This document shows, in pieces, positions 9,346 to 17,224 of a stretch of DNA of 49,100 nucleotides. Numbering within the stretch: position 1 is the first letter of the stretch; every line of letters begins with the position of its first letter. Below the pieces are notes generated by a model. The model did no database searches. It was given only the letters and a program-made list of their open reading frames with translations, and was not told the origin of the DNA. The stretch is from Streptomyces sp. CNQ085 (GTDB lineage Bacteria; Actinomycetota; Actinomycetes; Streptomycetales; Streptomycetaceae), in assembly GCF_022614595.1 (NCBI RefSeq), contig NZ_JAJFAU010000017.1:1-49100 (forward strand). Reading direction: 5' to 3'. A program made the position numbers and the translations under genes.

Positions 9346-10680
9346 TCAGATCCGGCCGTCCTCCAGCATCTCGGTCACCAGCGCCGCGATCGGCGACCGT
9401 TCGGACCGGTTGAGGGTGATGTGCGCGAAGAGCGGGTGCCCCTTGAGCCGTTCGACCACCGCGGCCACCCCGTCGTACCGCCCCACGCGCAGGTTGTCGC
9501 GCTGGGCGATGTCGTGGGTGAGGACGACCCGCGAGTCCTGCCCGATCCTGGAGAGGACCGTCAGCAGCACGTTCCGCTCCAGCGACTGGGCCTCGTCGAC
9601 GATCACGAAGGCGTCGTGCAGGGAACGGCCGCGGATGTGCGTGAGCGGCAGCACCTCCAGCATGCCGCGGGCCGTGATCTCCTCGACCACCTCACGTGTC
9701 GTCACCGCCGAGAGGGTGTCGAAGACCGCCTGCGCCCAGGGGTTCATCTTCTCGTCGGCGGTGCCCGGCAGATAGCCCAGGTCCTGGCCGCCGACCGCGT
9801 ACAGCGGCCGGAACACCATCACCTTGCCGTGCTGCCGCCTCTCCAGCACGGCCTCCAGCCCGGCGCACAGCGCCAGCGCGGACTTGCCGGTGCCGGCCCG
9901 GCCGCCCATCGAGACGATGCCGACCTCCGGGTCGAGCAGCAGGTCCAGCGCGATGCGCTGCTCGGCGCTGCGCCCGTGGATGCCGAACGCCTCACGGTCC
10001 CCGCGCACCAGCCTGACCCGCCCCTCGGACGTGACCCGACCCAGCGCACTGCCGCGCTCGGACTGCAGGACCAGGCCGGTGTGAACCGGCAGTTCGGCCG
10101 CCTCGGGCACGTACACGCTCTCCGCGGCGAACAGCTCGTCCACGTCCTCGGCCGCCAGGGTCAGCTCCGTCACCCCCGTCCAGCCGGACTCGGTGACGGC
10201 CAGTTCGGCCCGGTACTCCTCGGCCAGCAGACCGACGGAGGAGGCCTTGATGCGCAGCGGCAGGTCCTTGGAGACGACCGTGACGTCGTACCCCTCGGCC
10301 TGGAGGTTCCTGGCCACCGCCAGGATGCGCGAGTCGTTGTCGAGCGGCCTGCCGTGATCGCCGCGCATGGTGGCGGGCAGCACGGCCGGATCCGAGTGGT
10401 TGAGTTCGACTCTGAGCGTGCCGCCCAGCTCGCCGATCGGGATCGGGGCGTCCAGCCGCCCGTGCAGGACGCGGTACTCGTCCAGCCGTCTGAGGGCCTG
10501 GCGGGCGAAGTAGCCCAGCTCCGGATGGTGGCGCTTGGCCTCCAACTCCGTGACCACGACCACCGGGAGCACGACCTCGTGCTCGTCGAAGCGGGTCACG
10601 GCCGCCGGATCGGCGAGCAGGACGCTGGTGTCGATGACATAGGTGCGCCGGTCTTCCCGGCGCTTGGTGCTGGTCACCAC
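9346..10680 (-). CDS. PhoH-like PIN-domain ATPase
   Basis: A 444-residue PhoH2-type protein fusing an N-terminal PIN ribonuclease domain to a C-terminal PhoH P-loop ATPase. In mycobacteria such proteins act as RNA helicase-nucleases. The PIN part begins [10 protein letters not shown] (Asp17) with acidic residues at TELEAK and DNDSR. Walker A is GGRAGTGKS (259-267) and Walker B is VIVDEAQS (about 359-366). GTG 10680 (or the adjacent GTG 10677) is chosen because the PIN fold starts directly after it; upstream residues are low-complexity shadow. An AGGGGGTAGG run lies upstream. The next gene upstream on the same strand is the cis-prenyltransferase, after a terminator. Confidence 0.9.
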   Translation of the reverse strand: MVTSTKRREDRRTYVIDTSVLLADPAAVTRFDEHEVVLPVVVVTELEAKRHHPELGYFARQALRRLDEYRVLHGRLDAPIPIGELGGTLRVELNHSDPAVLPATMRGDHGRPLDNDSRILAVARNLQAEGYDVTVVSKDLPLRIKASSVGLLAEEYRAELAVTESGWTGVTELTLAAEDVDELFAAESVYVPEAAELPVHTGLVLQSERGSALGRVTSEGRVRLVRGDREAFGIHGRSAEQRIALDLLLDPEVGIVSMGGRAGTGKSALALCAGLEAVLERRQHGKVMVFRPLYAVGGQDLGYLPGTADEKMNPWAQAVFDTLSAVTTREVVEEITARGMLEVLPLTHIRGRSLHDAFVIVDEAQSLERNVLLTVLSRIGQDSRVVLTHDIAQRDNLRVGRYDGVAAVVERLKGHPLFAHITLNRSERSPIAALVTEMLEDGRI

Positions 10681-10929
10681 GGATGGACCTACCCCCTCGG
10701 AAGAGGTCGGGTGCGACGGCGTCGCGGGGGATGAGGCCGGGCTCCGGTCCCGTGCACGGGCCGGGCACCGGCCCTCCGCCGCGTCCTCGCGTGCGTCTGC
10801 CCGCACGGTCGTCCGTGGTGTGCAAGGGGCCTCCCGGGGCCGCCTCCCTGCGCCGGGAGCCGGCCTGGAGGGGATATTCCCTGCCGGGGCCGCCGCCATG
10901 CCCCGGCATATGCCTACGGTGCGGTGAAC
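10681..10929 (-). other. Intergenic region upstream of phoH-like gene
   Basis: No gene is supported. It holds two small perfect palindromes, GGGATATTCCC (about 10871-10881) and GGCATATGCC (10905-10914), in otherwise GC-rich DNA. Either may mark the promoter or an operator of the phoH-like gene. Confidence 0.35.
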
Positions 10930-10961
10930 GGCCGGTATCCCCTGGGAGGGGGGTGCCGGCC
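10930..10961 (-). terminator. Terminator of cis-prenyltransferase gene
   Basis: A 13-bp stem (GGCCGGTATCCCC at 10930-10942 against 10949-10961, two G-U pairs in RNA) with a 6-nt loop lies 20 nt after the stop at 10981. Confidence 0.6.
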
Positions 10962-10980
10962 GCCGCCGGGAGCACGTCCG

Positions 10981-11799
10981 TCAGGATCCGTAGCGGCGGT
11001 GGCGGGCCGCGTAGTCGCGCAGGGCGCGCAGGAAGTCCACCTTCCGGAAGGCGGGCCAGAACACGTCGCAGAAGTAGTACTCGGAGTGGGCGCTCTGCCA
11101 GAGCATGAAGCCCGACAGTCGCTGCTCGCCACTGGTGCGGATCACCAGGTCCGGGTCGGGCTGCCCGCGCGTGTACAGGTGCTCGGCGATGTCCTCCAGG
11201 GCGAGCTCCTCCGCGAGATCCTCCAGGGTCGCGCCCCGTGCGGCCCGGTCGGCGAGCAGGGAACGCACCGCGTCCACGATCTCCTGCCGGCCGCCGTAGC
11301 CGACGGCGACGTTGACCAGGATGCCCCGGTTGCCCCGGGTGCTCTCCTCGGCCTCCTTCAGCACACGCTGGGTGTGGCCGGGCAGCAGGTCCGGCGTGCC
11401 GACGTGGTGCACCCGCCAGCGGCCGTCCGAGGCCAGGTCGCGCACCGCGTCCTCGATGATGCCCAGCAGCGGCTCCAGCTCCCCGGCCGGCCGGCTGAGG
11501 TTGTCGGTGGACAGCAGCCACAGGGTTACCACCTCGACGTCCGTCTCGGCGCACCAGCCCAGCATCTCGCGGATCTTCTCGGCCCCCGCCTGGTGGCCCT
11601 GCTCGGTCGTACCCCCGGAGGCCCGCGCCCAGCGGCGATTGCCGTCGAGGATGACGCCGATGTGCTTGGGCACCTGCTCGTGGTCGAGACGCCCTTCCAC
11701 CCGGTGGGCGTAGAGCCTGTAGACCAGGCGGCGCAGCCACCGGGGATACCGGGTGCGTCCCCGGGAAGATTGCAGCATCGGTTTGTTCAGCCCCTCCAT
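10981..11799 (-). CDS. uppS: cis-Prenyltransferase (undecaprenyl diphosphate synthase family)
   Basis: A 272-residue cis-prenyl chain elongating enzyme that adds isopentenyl diphosphate units to an allylic primer for cell-wall lipid carriers. The invariant motif DGNRRWA (52-58) contains the Mg-binding Asp52. Later blocks TLWLLSTDNL, VAVGYGGRQEIVDA, DLVIRTSGEQRLSGFMLWQSAHSEYYF and W-PAFRK-DF are all present. Streptomyces usually carry more than one such enzyme; this could be a short-chain (Z)-farnesyl synthase rather than UppS proper. ATG 11799 is used; ATG 11778 is possible (GGAGGGG about 12 nt upstream). Confidence 0.92.
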   Translation of the reverse strand: MEGLNKPMLQSSRGRTRYPRWLRRLVYRLYAHRVEGRLDHEQVPKHIGVILDGNRRWARASGGTTEQGHQAGAEKIREMLGWCAETDVEVVTLWLLSTDNLSRPAGELEPLLGIIEDAVRDLASDGRWRVHHVGTPDLLPGHTQRVLKEAEESTRGNRGILVNVAVGYGGRQEIVDAVRSLLADRAARGATLEDLAEELALEDIAEHLYTRGQPDPDLVIRTSGEQRLSGFMLWQSAHSEYYFCDVFWPAFRKVDFLRALRDYAARHRRYGS

Positions 11800-12110
11800 G
11801 CAGGTCCCGAGCGCCGGATCCCGTCCGGTCGCGTCTTCGCGGGTCGGCCCGCGGCACCCTGTGACCCCTCCCCCGGCTCCGCCCCGCCGGAGGCGCTTTC
11901 GCCCGGACGGGCCCGGGAGTGGGAAGTGGGGGGGACCGCGGTTCGCTCCGACCGTACCCGCACGGCGCCCTGGCGCCGTGCGGAGCCCGGGCCGGGACGG
12001 GCCGTGAAGACCGGAACGGACAGGTCCTCAGCACCTTACTGCTCCGCCGTACGGCCGCACGAGCCGGGAATGTCACAGAACGGCGATAAGACAGTGATAG
12101 GCAGGAACCC
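11800..12110. other. 311-bp divergent promoter region, uppS / aldo-keto reductase
   Basis: No gene is supported. It separates the minus-strand prenyltransferase from the plus-strand aldo-keto reductase. The last 60 bp (about 12060-12105) are notably less GC-rich (ATGTCACAG, GATAAGACAGTGATAG) and probably hold the reductase promoter. I cannot define -35/-10 boxes with confidence. Confidence 0.4.
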
Positions 12111-13154
12111 ATGAACGACGCATCCCCGTACCGCCCGGACGGCTCCCGCTACGACGCCATGCGCTACCGCCGTACCGGCCGCAGCGGACTGCTGCTCCCG
12201 GAGATCTCCCTGGGTCTGTGGCACAACTTCGGCGACGACCGGCCGCTCCGGACCCAGCGGGCGATCCTGCGCCGCGCCTTCGACCTGGGTGTCACCCACT
12301 TCGACCTGGCCAACAACTACGGCCCGCCCCCCGGCGCGGCCGAGGCCAACTTCGGCCGCCTGCTCGCCCGGGACTTCCTCCCCCACCGCGACGAACTGGT
12401 GATCTCCACCAAGGCGGGCTACCTGATGCACCCCGGGCCGTACGGCGAGTGGGGTTCGCGCAAGTACCTGCTGTCCTCCCTGGACGCCTCGCTGAGGCGC
12501 ACGGGCCTGGAGTACGTCGACATCTTCTACTCGCACCGCTACGACCCCGAGACCCCGCTGGAGGAGACGATGGGCGCGCTGGCGTCCGCCGTCCACCAGG
12601 GCAAGGCGCTCCACGTGGGCGTCTCCTCCTACAGCGCACGGCGCACCCGCGAGGCGGCGCGGATCCTGCGTGAGATGGGGGTGCGGCCGCTGATCCACCA
12701 GCCGTCCTACTCCATGATCAACCGCTGGACGGAGGACGACCATCTGCTGGACGCCCTGGAGGCGGAGGGCATGGGCTGCGTCTGCTTCGCCCCGCTGGCA
12801 CAGGGGCTGCTCACCGACAAGTACCTGGGCGGCGTCCCGGAGGACTCCCGCGCGGCCCGGGGCACCTCCCTCGATCCCGGCCTGCTGACCGAGGAGGTCG
12901 TCGGGCGGCTGCGCGCCCTGTCCGCCATCGCCGAGCGGCGCGGGCAGACCCTGGCCCAGCTGGCACTGAGCTGGGTGCTGCGTGACCCGCGGATGACGTC
13001 GGCGCTGATCGGCGCGAGCAGCGTGGCGCAGCTGGAGGCGAACGTGGCGGCGCTGCGGAGTCCGGGGCTGACCGACGAGGAGCTGGCGGAGATCGACACC
13101 TACGCCGTCTCGGCGCCCGGCGCGAACATCTGGGCCCTCAGCAGCGAGAGCTGA
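12111..13154 (+). CDS. Aldo-keto reductase, YghZ/GprA-like
   Basis: A 347-residue NADPH-dependent aldo-keto reductase of the AKR14/YghZ (L-glyceraldehyde 3-phosphate reductase) group, which also detoxifies methylglyoxal. The start of the barrel, EISLGLWHNFGDD, is characteristic. The catalytic tetrad can be read as Asp65 and Tyr70 (FDLANNYGPP), Lys101 (STKAGY) and His142 (YSHRYD). The C-terminal NADPH-binding region is SALIGASSVAQLEANVAAL. GGCAGGAAC precedes the ATG. It is monocistronic, followed by a strong hairpin. Confidence 0.92.
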   Translation: MNDASPYRPDGSRYDAMRYRRTGRSGLLLPEISLGLWHNFGDDRPLRTQRAILRRAFDLGVTHFDLANNYGPPPGAAEANFGRLLARDFLPHRDELVISTKAGYLMHPGPYGEWGSRKYLLSSLDASLRRTGLEYVDIFYSHRYDPETPLEETMGALASAVHQGKALHVGVSSYSARRTREAARILREMGVRPLIHQPSYSMINRWTEDDHLLDALEAEGMGCVCFAPLAQGLLTDKYLGGVPEDSRAARGTSLDPGLLTEEVVGRLRALSAIAERRGQTLAQLALSWVLRDPRMTSALIGASSVAQLEANVAALRSPGLTDEELAEIDTYAVSAPGANIWALSSES

Positions 13155-13201
13155 AGGCGGCACGGGGGGCGCGCGGCCGGTCGAGGAGCGGGGACGCGAA
13201 G

Positions 13202-13236
13202 CGGGCCGGTCCGTGGGGGGGATACGGACCGGCCCG
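13202..13236. terminator. Bidirectional terminator, AKR / prepilin peptidase
   Basis: A perfect 13-bp stem (CGGGCCGGTCCGT and its complement) with a 9-nt loop stands between the converging aldo-keto reductase and prepilin peptidase genes. Confidence 0.8.
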
Positions 13237-13294
13237 AGGGGGGGCTTCCACCATATCCCCTGCCGTGCCCCACCGCGCGCAGCCGCGGGCCGGT

Positions 13295-14029
13295 TCACAC
13301 GGTCAGCCCTCCTGCGAGCAGGCCCACGAAGGCCCCCGCCACCATGAACGGGCCGAACGGTATGGCCGCCTTGCGGCTCGCCCGCCGCGCCAGGAGCAGC
13401 GACATCCCGTAGACCGCCCCGAACAGGAAGCCCGCGAACGCTCCGCCCAGGAGCACGCCCCAGCCGTACCACCCAAGGGCTACCCCCACCGGGACCGCCA
13501 GCTTGACGTCCCCGAAGCCCATGCCGCGCGGGTTGACCAGGAACAGCACCAGATACACCCCGCCCAGCACCGCCCCGCCCAGCAGGGCGCGCGCCCAGCT
13601 GCCGCCCGCCCCGGGCAGCAGGGCCGCGATCCCGAGCAGGACGGCGCCGCACACGGCGAGCGGCAGGGTCACCACGTCCGGCAGCCGGTGGACCCTGCGG
13701 TCCACGAGCGCCAGCAGCACCGCGCACGGCGCCAGCAGCAGCCACACACCCAGCTCCGGCCGCCCCCCGACGGCCGCGGCCACCAGTGCGCACGCCACCG
13801 CCGTGACGGCGGCCGTCGACGCGGCACCCGGCCCGTACAGCCCCTCCCGCCCGCCCCCGCACCCCCCGCACCTGGCGGGCCCGAGCCATCCCGGCAGGCT
13901 GTGCCCGGCGGGGCAGTGCGCACGCCACGGCGTCCCCGCCTCCACGGCGAGACGGTAGACGGCACGCGGCACGAGCAGCCCGGCGGCGGTGCCGTGGACG
14001 GCGGCGAGGACGATCAGGGCGAGGCGCAC
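13295..14029 (-). CDS. Prepilin peptidase (A24, TadV-like)
   Basis: A 244-residue polytopic aspartic protease that cleaves Flp pilin and TadE-type pseudopilins. The two catalytic aspartates are in LVDRRVHRLPD and GFGDVKLA, with the expected helices between and after. A Cys-rich cytoplasmic loop (CPAGH...CGGC) resembles the zinc loop of longer enzymes, but there is no methylase domain. GTG 14029 is chosen because the first helix follows at once and TACGCT ends 6 nt upstream, implying a leaderless mRNA. The frame is open to 14431 but overlaps the divergent DUF192 gene. It lies last in the Tad locus and presumably processes the pilin encoded at 16525-16758. Confidence 0.88.
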   Translation of the reverse strand: MRLALIVLAAVHGTAAGLLVPRAVYRLAVEAGTPWRAHCPAGHSLPGWLGPARCGGCGGGREGLYGPGAASTAAVTAVACALVAAAVGGRPELGVWLLLAPCAVLLALVDRRVHRLPDVVTLPLAVCGAVLLGIAALLPGAGGSWARALLGGAVLGGVYLVLFLVNPRGMGFGDVKLAVPVGVALGWYGWGVLLGGAFAGFLFGAVYGMSLLLARRASRKAAIPFGPFMVAGAFVGLLAGGLTV

Positions 14030-14035
14030 TCGGTG

Positions 14036-14041
14036 AGCGTA
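14036..14041 (-). promoter_or_regulatory. Predicted -10 element of leaderless prepilin peptidase mRNA
   Basis: TACGCT on the minus strand is followed by CACCGA and then GTG 14029, giving exact leaderless spacing. No Shine-Dalgarno is seen. Confidence 0.45.
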
Positions 14042-14067
14042 CGGCGGACGGGCCGGGCGGGCACGGC

Positions 14068-14089
14068 CCTGTGGACAGAGCCTGTGGAC
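14068..14089. repeat. Two 9-bp direct repeats in TadV/DUF192 divergent promoter
   Basis: CCTGTGGAC occurs at 14068-14076 and 14081-14089 (13-bp period). On the minus strand, CTGTCCACA differs by one base from the Streptomyces DnaA-box core TTGTCCACA. The site could be a regulator half-site pair or coincidence. Confidence 0.3.
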
Positions 14090-14152
14090 GGACCATGCCA
14101 CCGCCTCACCGGTGCCGTCCCTCTGGTAGAACGGCGCCGAGGAGGCGGTGGC

Positions 14153-14542
14153 ATGGGGCGCTGGCGGGACGGGACGGGAACTCTGAGCGTCGGGGGCGGC
14201 GCGGCCGGCGTGCCGCTTGAGACGGCCACGTCCCACCGCACACGCGTACGCGGCCTGCTGGGGCGCGACGGCATCGACGGGGCGATCCTGCTGACTCCCG
14301 CGAGCAGCGTGCACACCTTCGGGATGCGGTTCGCGATCGACGTGGCCTACCTCGACCGTCGGCTGAACGTACTGGCCGTACGGACGATGCGGCCCGGCCG
14401 CCTCGGTCTCCCTCGGCCGCGTGCCCGCCACGTACTGGAGGCGGAGGCGGGCGCCATGGCCCGCTGGGGGCTGCGGCCGGGGGTGCGGGTCGCACTGGTA
14501 GTACCGGACGCGGCGGGAGGGCCGAAACCGCCGGCGGCATGA
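14153..14542 (+). CDS. DUF192 family protein
   Basis: A 129-residue protein made of a single DUF192 domain, a small beta-barrel of unknown function. The family core is visible: RTRVRGLLGRDGIDGAILLTPASSVHTFGMRFAIDVAYLD, then VLAVRTMRPGRLGLPR and the barrel-closing HVLEAEAGAMARWGLRPGVRV. GGAGG precedes ATG 14153. It is the only plus-strand gene inside the Tad locus, divergent from the prepilin peptidase and convergent with the OmpA-domain gene. Its position suggests a link with the pilus, but no mechanism is known. Confidence 0.87.
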   Translation: MGRWRDGTGTLSVGGGAAGVPLETATSHRTRVRGLLGRDGIDGAILLTPASSVHTFGMRFAIDVAYLDRRLNVLAVRTMRPGRLGLPRPRARHVLEAEAGAMARWGLRPGVRVALVVPDAAGGPKPPAA

Positions 14543-14584
14543 CCGCCGAGGCGGGTCCGGAGGCCGCGCGCCGCTTGCCGCGGA

Positions 14585-15229
14585 TCAGCCGTCGCGCGGG
14601 AAGGAGACCTCGACTCGGCGGTTCTTCTCGCGGCCCTCCTCCGTGGAGTTGTCGGCGATCGGGTAGTCCTCGCTGTAGCCGCGGATGTTGAAGGTGACGT
14701 CGGAGGCGAGCTCCCTCACCAGCTGCCGGTGGACGGCGGTCGCCCGCTTCTTGGAGAGCTCCAAGCCGTGCTCGTAGGAGCCCAGGTTGTCGGTGAAGCC
14801 GAAGACGTTGACCTCCGCGGCGCCCTGCTCGTCGATCTCCCCGGCGATGGCCGAGATCCGCGAGTGCGCCTCGCCGTTCAGCCGGGCGCTGTCCTTGCCG
14901 AAGAGCACCTCGGCCTGGAGCGTGAACTTTGTCTGGGAGTTGGTGTCCTCGCGCCGCTCCGCGCCGCTCTGCTCCTCGATGATGGAGCGGATGTCGAGGA
15001 CCTTGGGCTCCTTGAGGGTGCCCCCGTCCTTCATCATCAGGCCGGGCGCGTTCCGGTCCACCTCCACCGGCGGCGGCGGGGAGGGCGCGAAGTCGGGAGG
15101 CGCGCTGGGGCCGGGGTCGGCGAACGCGGCGCCCGCCGCCGTCGCCGTCAGGCCGGAAGCGACCAGCAGGGCGGCGGCACCCGCCGCCGCGGTGCGCCGC
15201 ACCGCGAGGGAGCGCGGTCTGTCGGTCAT
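14585..15229 (-). CDS. Secreted OmpA-domain peptidoglycan-binding protein
   Basis: A 214-residue exported protein: signal peptide (to about residue 37, ending AAFA-DP), a Pro-rich linker, and a C-terminal OmpA/MotB domain (about 95-212). The peptidoglycan-contacting pattern is FGFTDNLGSYEHGLELSKKRATAV...L and ...EKNRRVEVSF. In this monoderm it cannot be an outer-membrane porin; it would grip peptidoglycan and could anchor the Tad machine. ATG 15229 has GAGGAG upstream and starts 13 nt after the lipoprotein stop, so the two are co-transcribed. Confidence 0.88.
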   Translation of the reverse strand: MTDRPRSLAVRRTAAAGAAALLVASGLTATAAGAAFADPGPSAPPDFAPSPPPPVEVDRNAPGLMMKDGGTLKEPKVLDIRSIIEEQSGAERREDTNSQTKFTLQAEVLFGKDSARLNGEAHSRISAIAGEIDEQGAAEVNVFGFTDNLGSYEHGLELSKKRATAVHRQLVRELASDVTFNIRGYSEDYPIADNSTEEGREKNRRVEVSFPRDG

Positions 15230-15242
15230 CGCTGCGCGCTCC

Positions 15243-15833
15243 TCATTTGTCGGTGATCCGGATGGTCACGCTGCTCATGGTGGGCACCTGCAGGTCGACC
15301 TCGGTCGTCTCGGCCGGAGGGGCGGGGAACTGCGCGAAGAAATCGGCGATCTCGCCCGCTCCCAGACCGCCGGGGAACATCGTGCACAGACAGTTGTTGT
15401 CAGTGTCACGGAGGATGTAGTAGCGCTTCTTCCCCTCCTTGTCGACGAGCGTCATGCCGCCGACCGAGGCACCTTTACCGCTGAAGTCCTGGTCTCCCGC
15501 CGACCAACGGTCGAAGAGATACGCCCGGTCTCCGGTGTTCTCGATCTTCCCTTTGACCGTGACGAACCCCCCCTGGTCGCGGATCGCGGAGGTCACGGCG
15601 ATGTTCACGCCGTTCGTCCCATTGAGCGTAGCCATGACCTCTCCGTCCTCGGAGGCGGAATCCGGGACACCCTCCCCGTCCATGTCTCCCCCCTCACCGG
15701 GCGGCTGCGAGGACGAGCCGGTGTCCGGCGCCCTGTCCCCCCCGCCGCACGCGGTCAGGGTGAAAGCCATCGCCGCCGTCATCGCTGCGGCGGTAACAGT
15801 CCGCAACAGCTTCCCGTTCTCGCGTGTGCCCAT
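15243..15833 (-). CDS. Putative lipoprotein of the Tad pilin operon
   Basis: A 196-residue protein with a classic lipoprotein signal: basic start (MGTRENGKLLR), hydrophobic stretch and lipobox LTAC (Cys29). An acidic low-complexity linker and a beta-rich domain follow (GVNIAVTSAIRDQGGFVTVKGKIENTGDRAYLFDRW), resembling DUF4352-like immunoglobulin folds. A later segment has a close cysteine pair (NNCLCTMFPGGL). ATG 15833 is preferred because GAGGGAA lies 8 nt upstream. A GTG at 15866 would overlap the preceding stop and is possible. I do not recognise a named family. It probably sits outside the membrane with the OmpA protein. Confidence 0.75.
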   Translation of the reverse strand: MGTRENGKLLRTVTAAAMTAAMAFTLTACGGGDRAPDTGSSSQPPGEGGDMDGEGVPDSASEDGEVMATLNGTNGVNIAVTSAIRDQGGFVTVKGKIENTGDRAYLFDRWSAGDQDFSGKGASVGGMTLVDKEGKKRYYILRDTDNNCLCTMFPGGLGAGEIADFFAQFPAPPAETTEVDLQVPTMSSVTIRITDK

Positions 15834-15862
15834 GAATCGCGTTCCCTCTGCTCGTCGTTCGC

Positions 15863-16528
15863 TCACCGGTCCGCCAGGCGGACGGAGAACAGATCCTCGG
15901 GGTCGGGAAGGAGGTCGGCGAGGCGGTCGGGGTCGATCTCGATGGGATCGTCGATCCCCTCACAGAACAACTCGTGCTCCTTCTCCGCCTCCTCGCTGCC
16001 CTCCCTCTCCTCGTCCTCGCCGTCCCCGGGTTCCCCGGGGGGATCCTCCGGTTCCCTCTCGGCCTCCCTGACTCCGCAACGGGGTTCGATCACGGCGGTG
16101 GCTGCGGCCTCGGCGTACCGGTTCTCGGTGCCGGGGATCAGCGACTCCCCGATCGGCCTGGCGTTCCTGACCTCCACCGTGAACCCCGCCGGGAAGGAAA
16201 CCGGTTCGCACGAGACCGTCTCGGCGCGGTTCTTCCGCGCGAACTCCGACGCCTCGCCGCAGGGACCGCTCGTGCCGCCCGGCCGGTCGCCGTCGAGCAG
16301 GTCCTCCCAGGCATCCGGATCGAAGAGGTCCAGCAGGTCCTCCCGTATCCCGTCCCTGGCGTCCTGCGCCGCGGCCAGAGCGGCGGCGTCCGCCGCGCCC
16401 TGGGCGTCGTTCCGGCCGGCGGAGGCCATCCCGACCGCGAAGTACGCGAACGCGAGGAAGAGCAGGCCCGCCACCGCCGTGACGTAGACGGGTGCGGCCT
16501 GCCCCGCCTCGGCTCCTCTCCTGGTCAC
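15863..16528 (-). CDS. TadG-like pilus-assembly membrane protein
   Basis: A 221-residue single-pass protein. The start (EAGQAAPVYVTAVAGLLFLAFAYFAVG) is a TadE/TadG-type hydrophobic stem, followed by NDAQGAADAAALAAAQDARD, the helper segment typical of actinobacterial Flp-associated TadG-like proteins. The extracellular domain has several cysteines (GPCGEAS, VSCEPVSF, EPRCGV, LFCEG) and a long acidic Glu/Asp/Pro stretch. The GTG start overlaps the pilin stop by 4 nt, indicating translational coupling. Likely a minor pseudopilin or envelope linker of the pilus. Confidence 0.78.
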   Translation of the reverse strand: MTRRGAEAGQAAPVYVTAVAGLLFLAFAYFAVGMASAGRNDAQGAADAAALAAAQDARDGIREDLLDLFDPDAWEDLLDGDRPGGTSGPCGEASEFARKNRAETVSCEPVSFPAGFTVEVRNARPIGESLIPGTENRYAEAAATAVIEPRCGVREAEREPEDPPGEPGDGEDEEREGSEEAEKEHELFCEGIDDPIEIDPDRLADLLPDPEDLFSVRLADR

Positions 16529-16758
16529 CCGGAGGTGATGCTGTCGATCTGGTTGGAGATCTCCGCGGCGATCCGGTCCCCGAAGTTGGTGCTGAGCAGC
16601 ACGACGATGATCGCCACGACCACCACGATGATGCCCATGTACTCCACCGCGGACTGCCCCTCGTCCGAGCGGCGCCGCATGGCGTCGGCCGTGGTGTTCC
16701 GCCAGCCGTGCAGGCGGGTCTGGGTGTCGACGGCGGTCTTCAGCAGTTTGTCGCTCAC
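16525..16758 (-). CDS. Flp-type (type IVb) pilin
   Basis: A 77-residue prepilin. A basic cytoplasmic leader of 34 residues ends in DEG, followed by QSAVEYMG and a Val/Ile-rich helix. The Gly34/Gln35 junction with Glu at +5 and Tyr at +6 is the Flp prepilin-peptidase signature. The mature pilin would be only about 43 residues. GTG 16758 has GGAGGGG upstream. It heads its own unit, separated from tadC by a terminator and 466 bp, so pilin can be expressed independently of the assembly machine. The leader is long for Flp pilins but usual in Streptomyces. Confidence 0.88.
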   Translation of the reverse strand: MSDKLLKTAVDTQTRLHGWRNTTADAMRRRSDEGQSAVEYMGIIVVVVAIIVVLLSTNFGDRIAAEISNQIDSITSG

Positions 16759-17160
16759 GGTGTTCCCCTCCGAGTCCGGCCGGCCGTCCGCCGGCCGACA
16801 CATACGATTCTGTGCCTCTGACGCCGTCCCCGTAACCGGCCCGCACGGGGCCGGTCCTGTCGGCGACACGAGAAACGTACGCGGGTTCACCCGGCTCGTC
16901 CCGGAATCCTCGGTTCCAACTCCCTTTTCCCCGGATCTGTTCACCCGCACGCGGCCCGGATGTGACGTGGCGTCCACCACCGAGGGCGCGACGGCCGACC
17001 GCTTCCGCTTCCATCGGCTTCGCCTCCCGCCGCCACCCCGGAACGTCTCCACCCGGGAAGCCCCGGGATCATTTCTGACTGTGCCACATCAAGTTGCGGA
17101 TGCGAAGACTCTCCACGAATTGTGGCGCATTCGAGACCGGCCGCGTTCCCGCGCCGGGAC
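16759..17160 (-). other. Long upstream region of the pilin unit
   Basis: No gene is supported between the tadC terminator and the pilin. The stretch 17080-17140 is relatively AT-rich (TTGATGTGG, CAGAAATGATC on the minus strand) and is the likely promoter area. A GC hairpin lies nearer the pilin at 16835-16855. Confidence 0.4.
16835..16855 (-). other. Hairpin in pilin leader
   Basis: ACCGGCCC and GGGCCGGT form an 8-bp perfect stem with a 5-nt loop, about 77 nt upstream of the pilin GTG. It may stabilise or attenuate the leader; function unknown. Confidence 0.35.
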
Positions 17161-17192
17161 GCCCGCCCGGACGGAAGCCCGACCGGGCGGGC
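17161..17192 (-). terminator. Terminator after tadC
   Basis: GCCCGCCCGG and CCGGGCGGGC form a perfect 10-bp stem with a 12-nt loop, 33 nt past the tadC stop. It divides the machine genes from the pilin unit. Confidence 0.65.
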
Positions 17193-17224
17193 GGGGACGG
17201 ACGACCAGGGTCGGACGGCCATGC

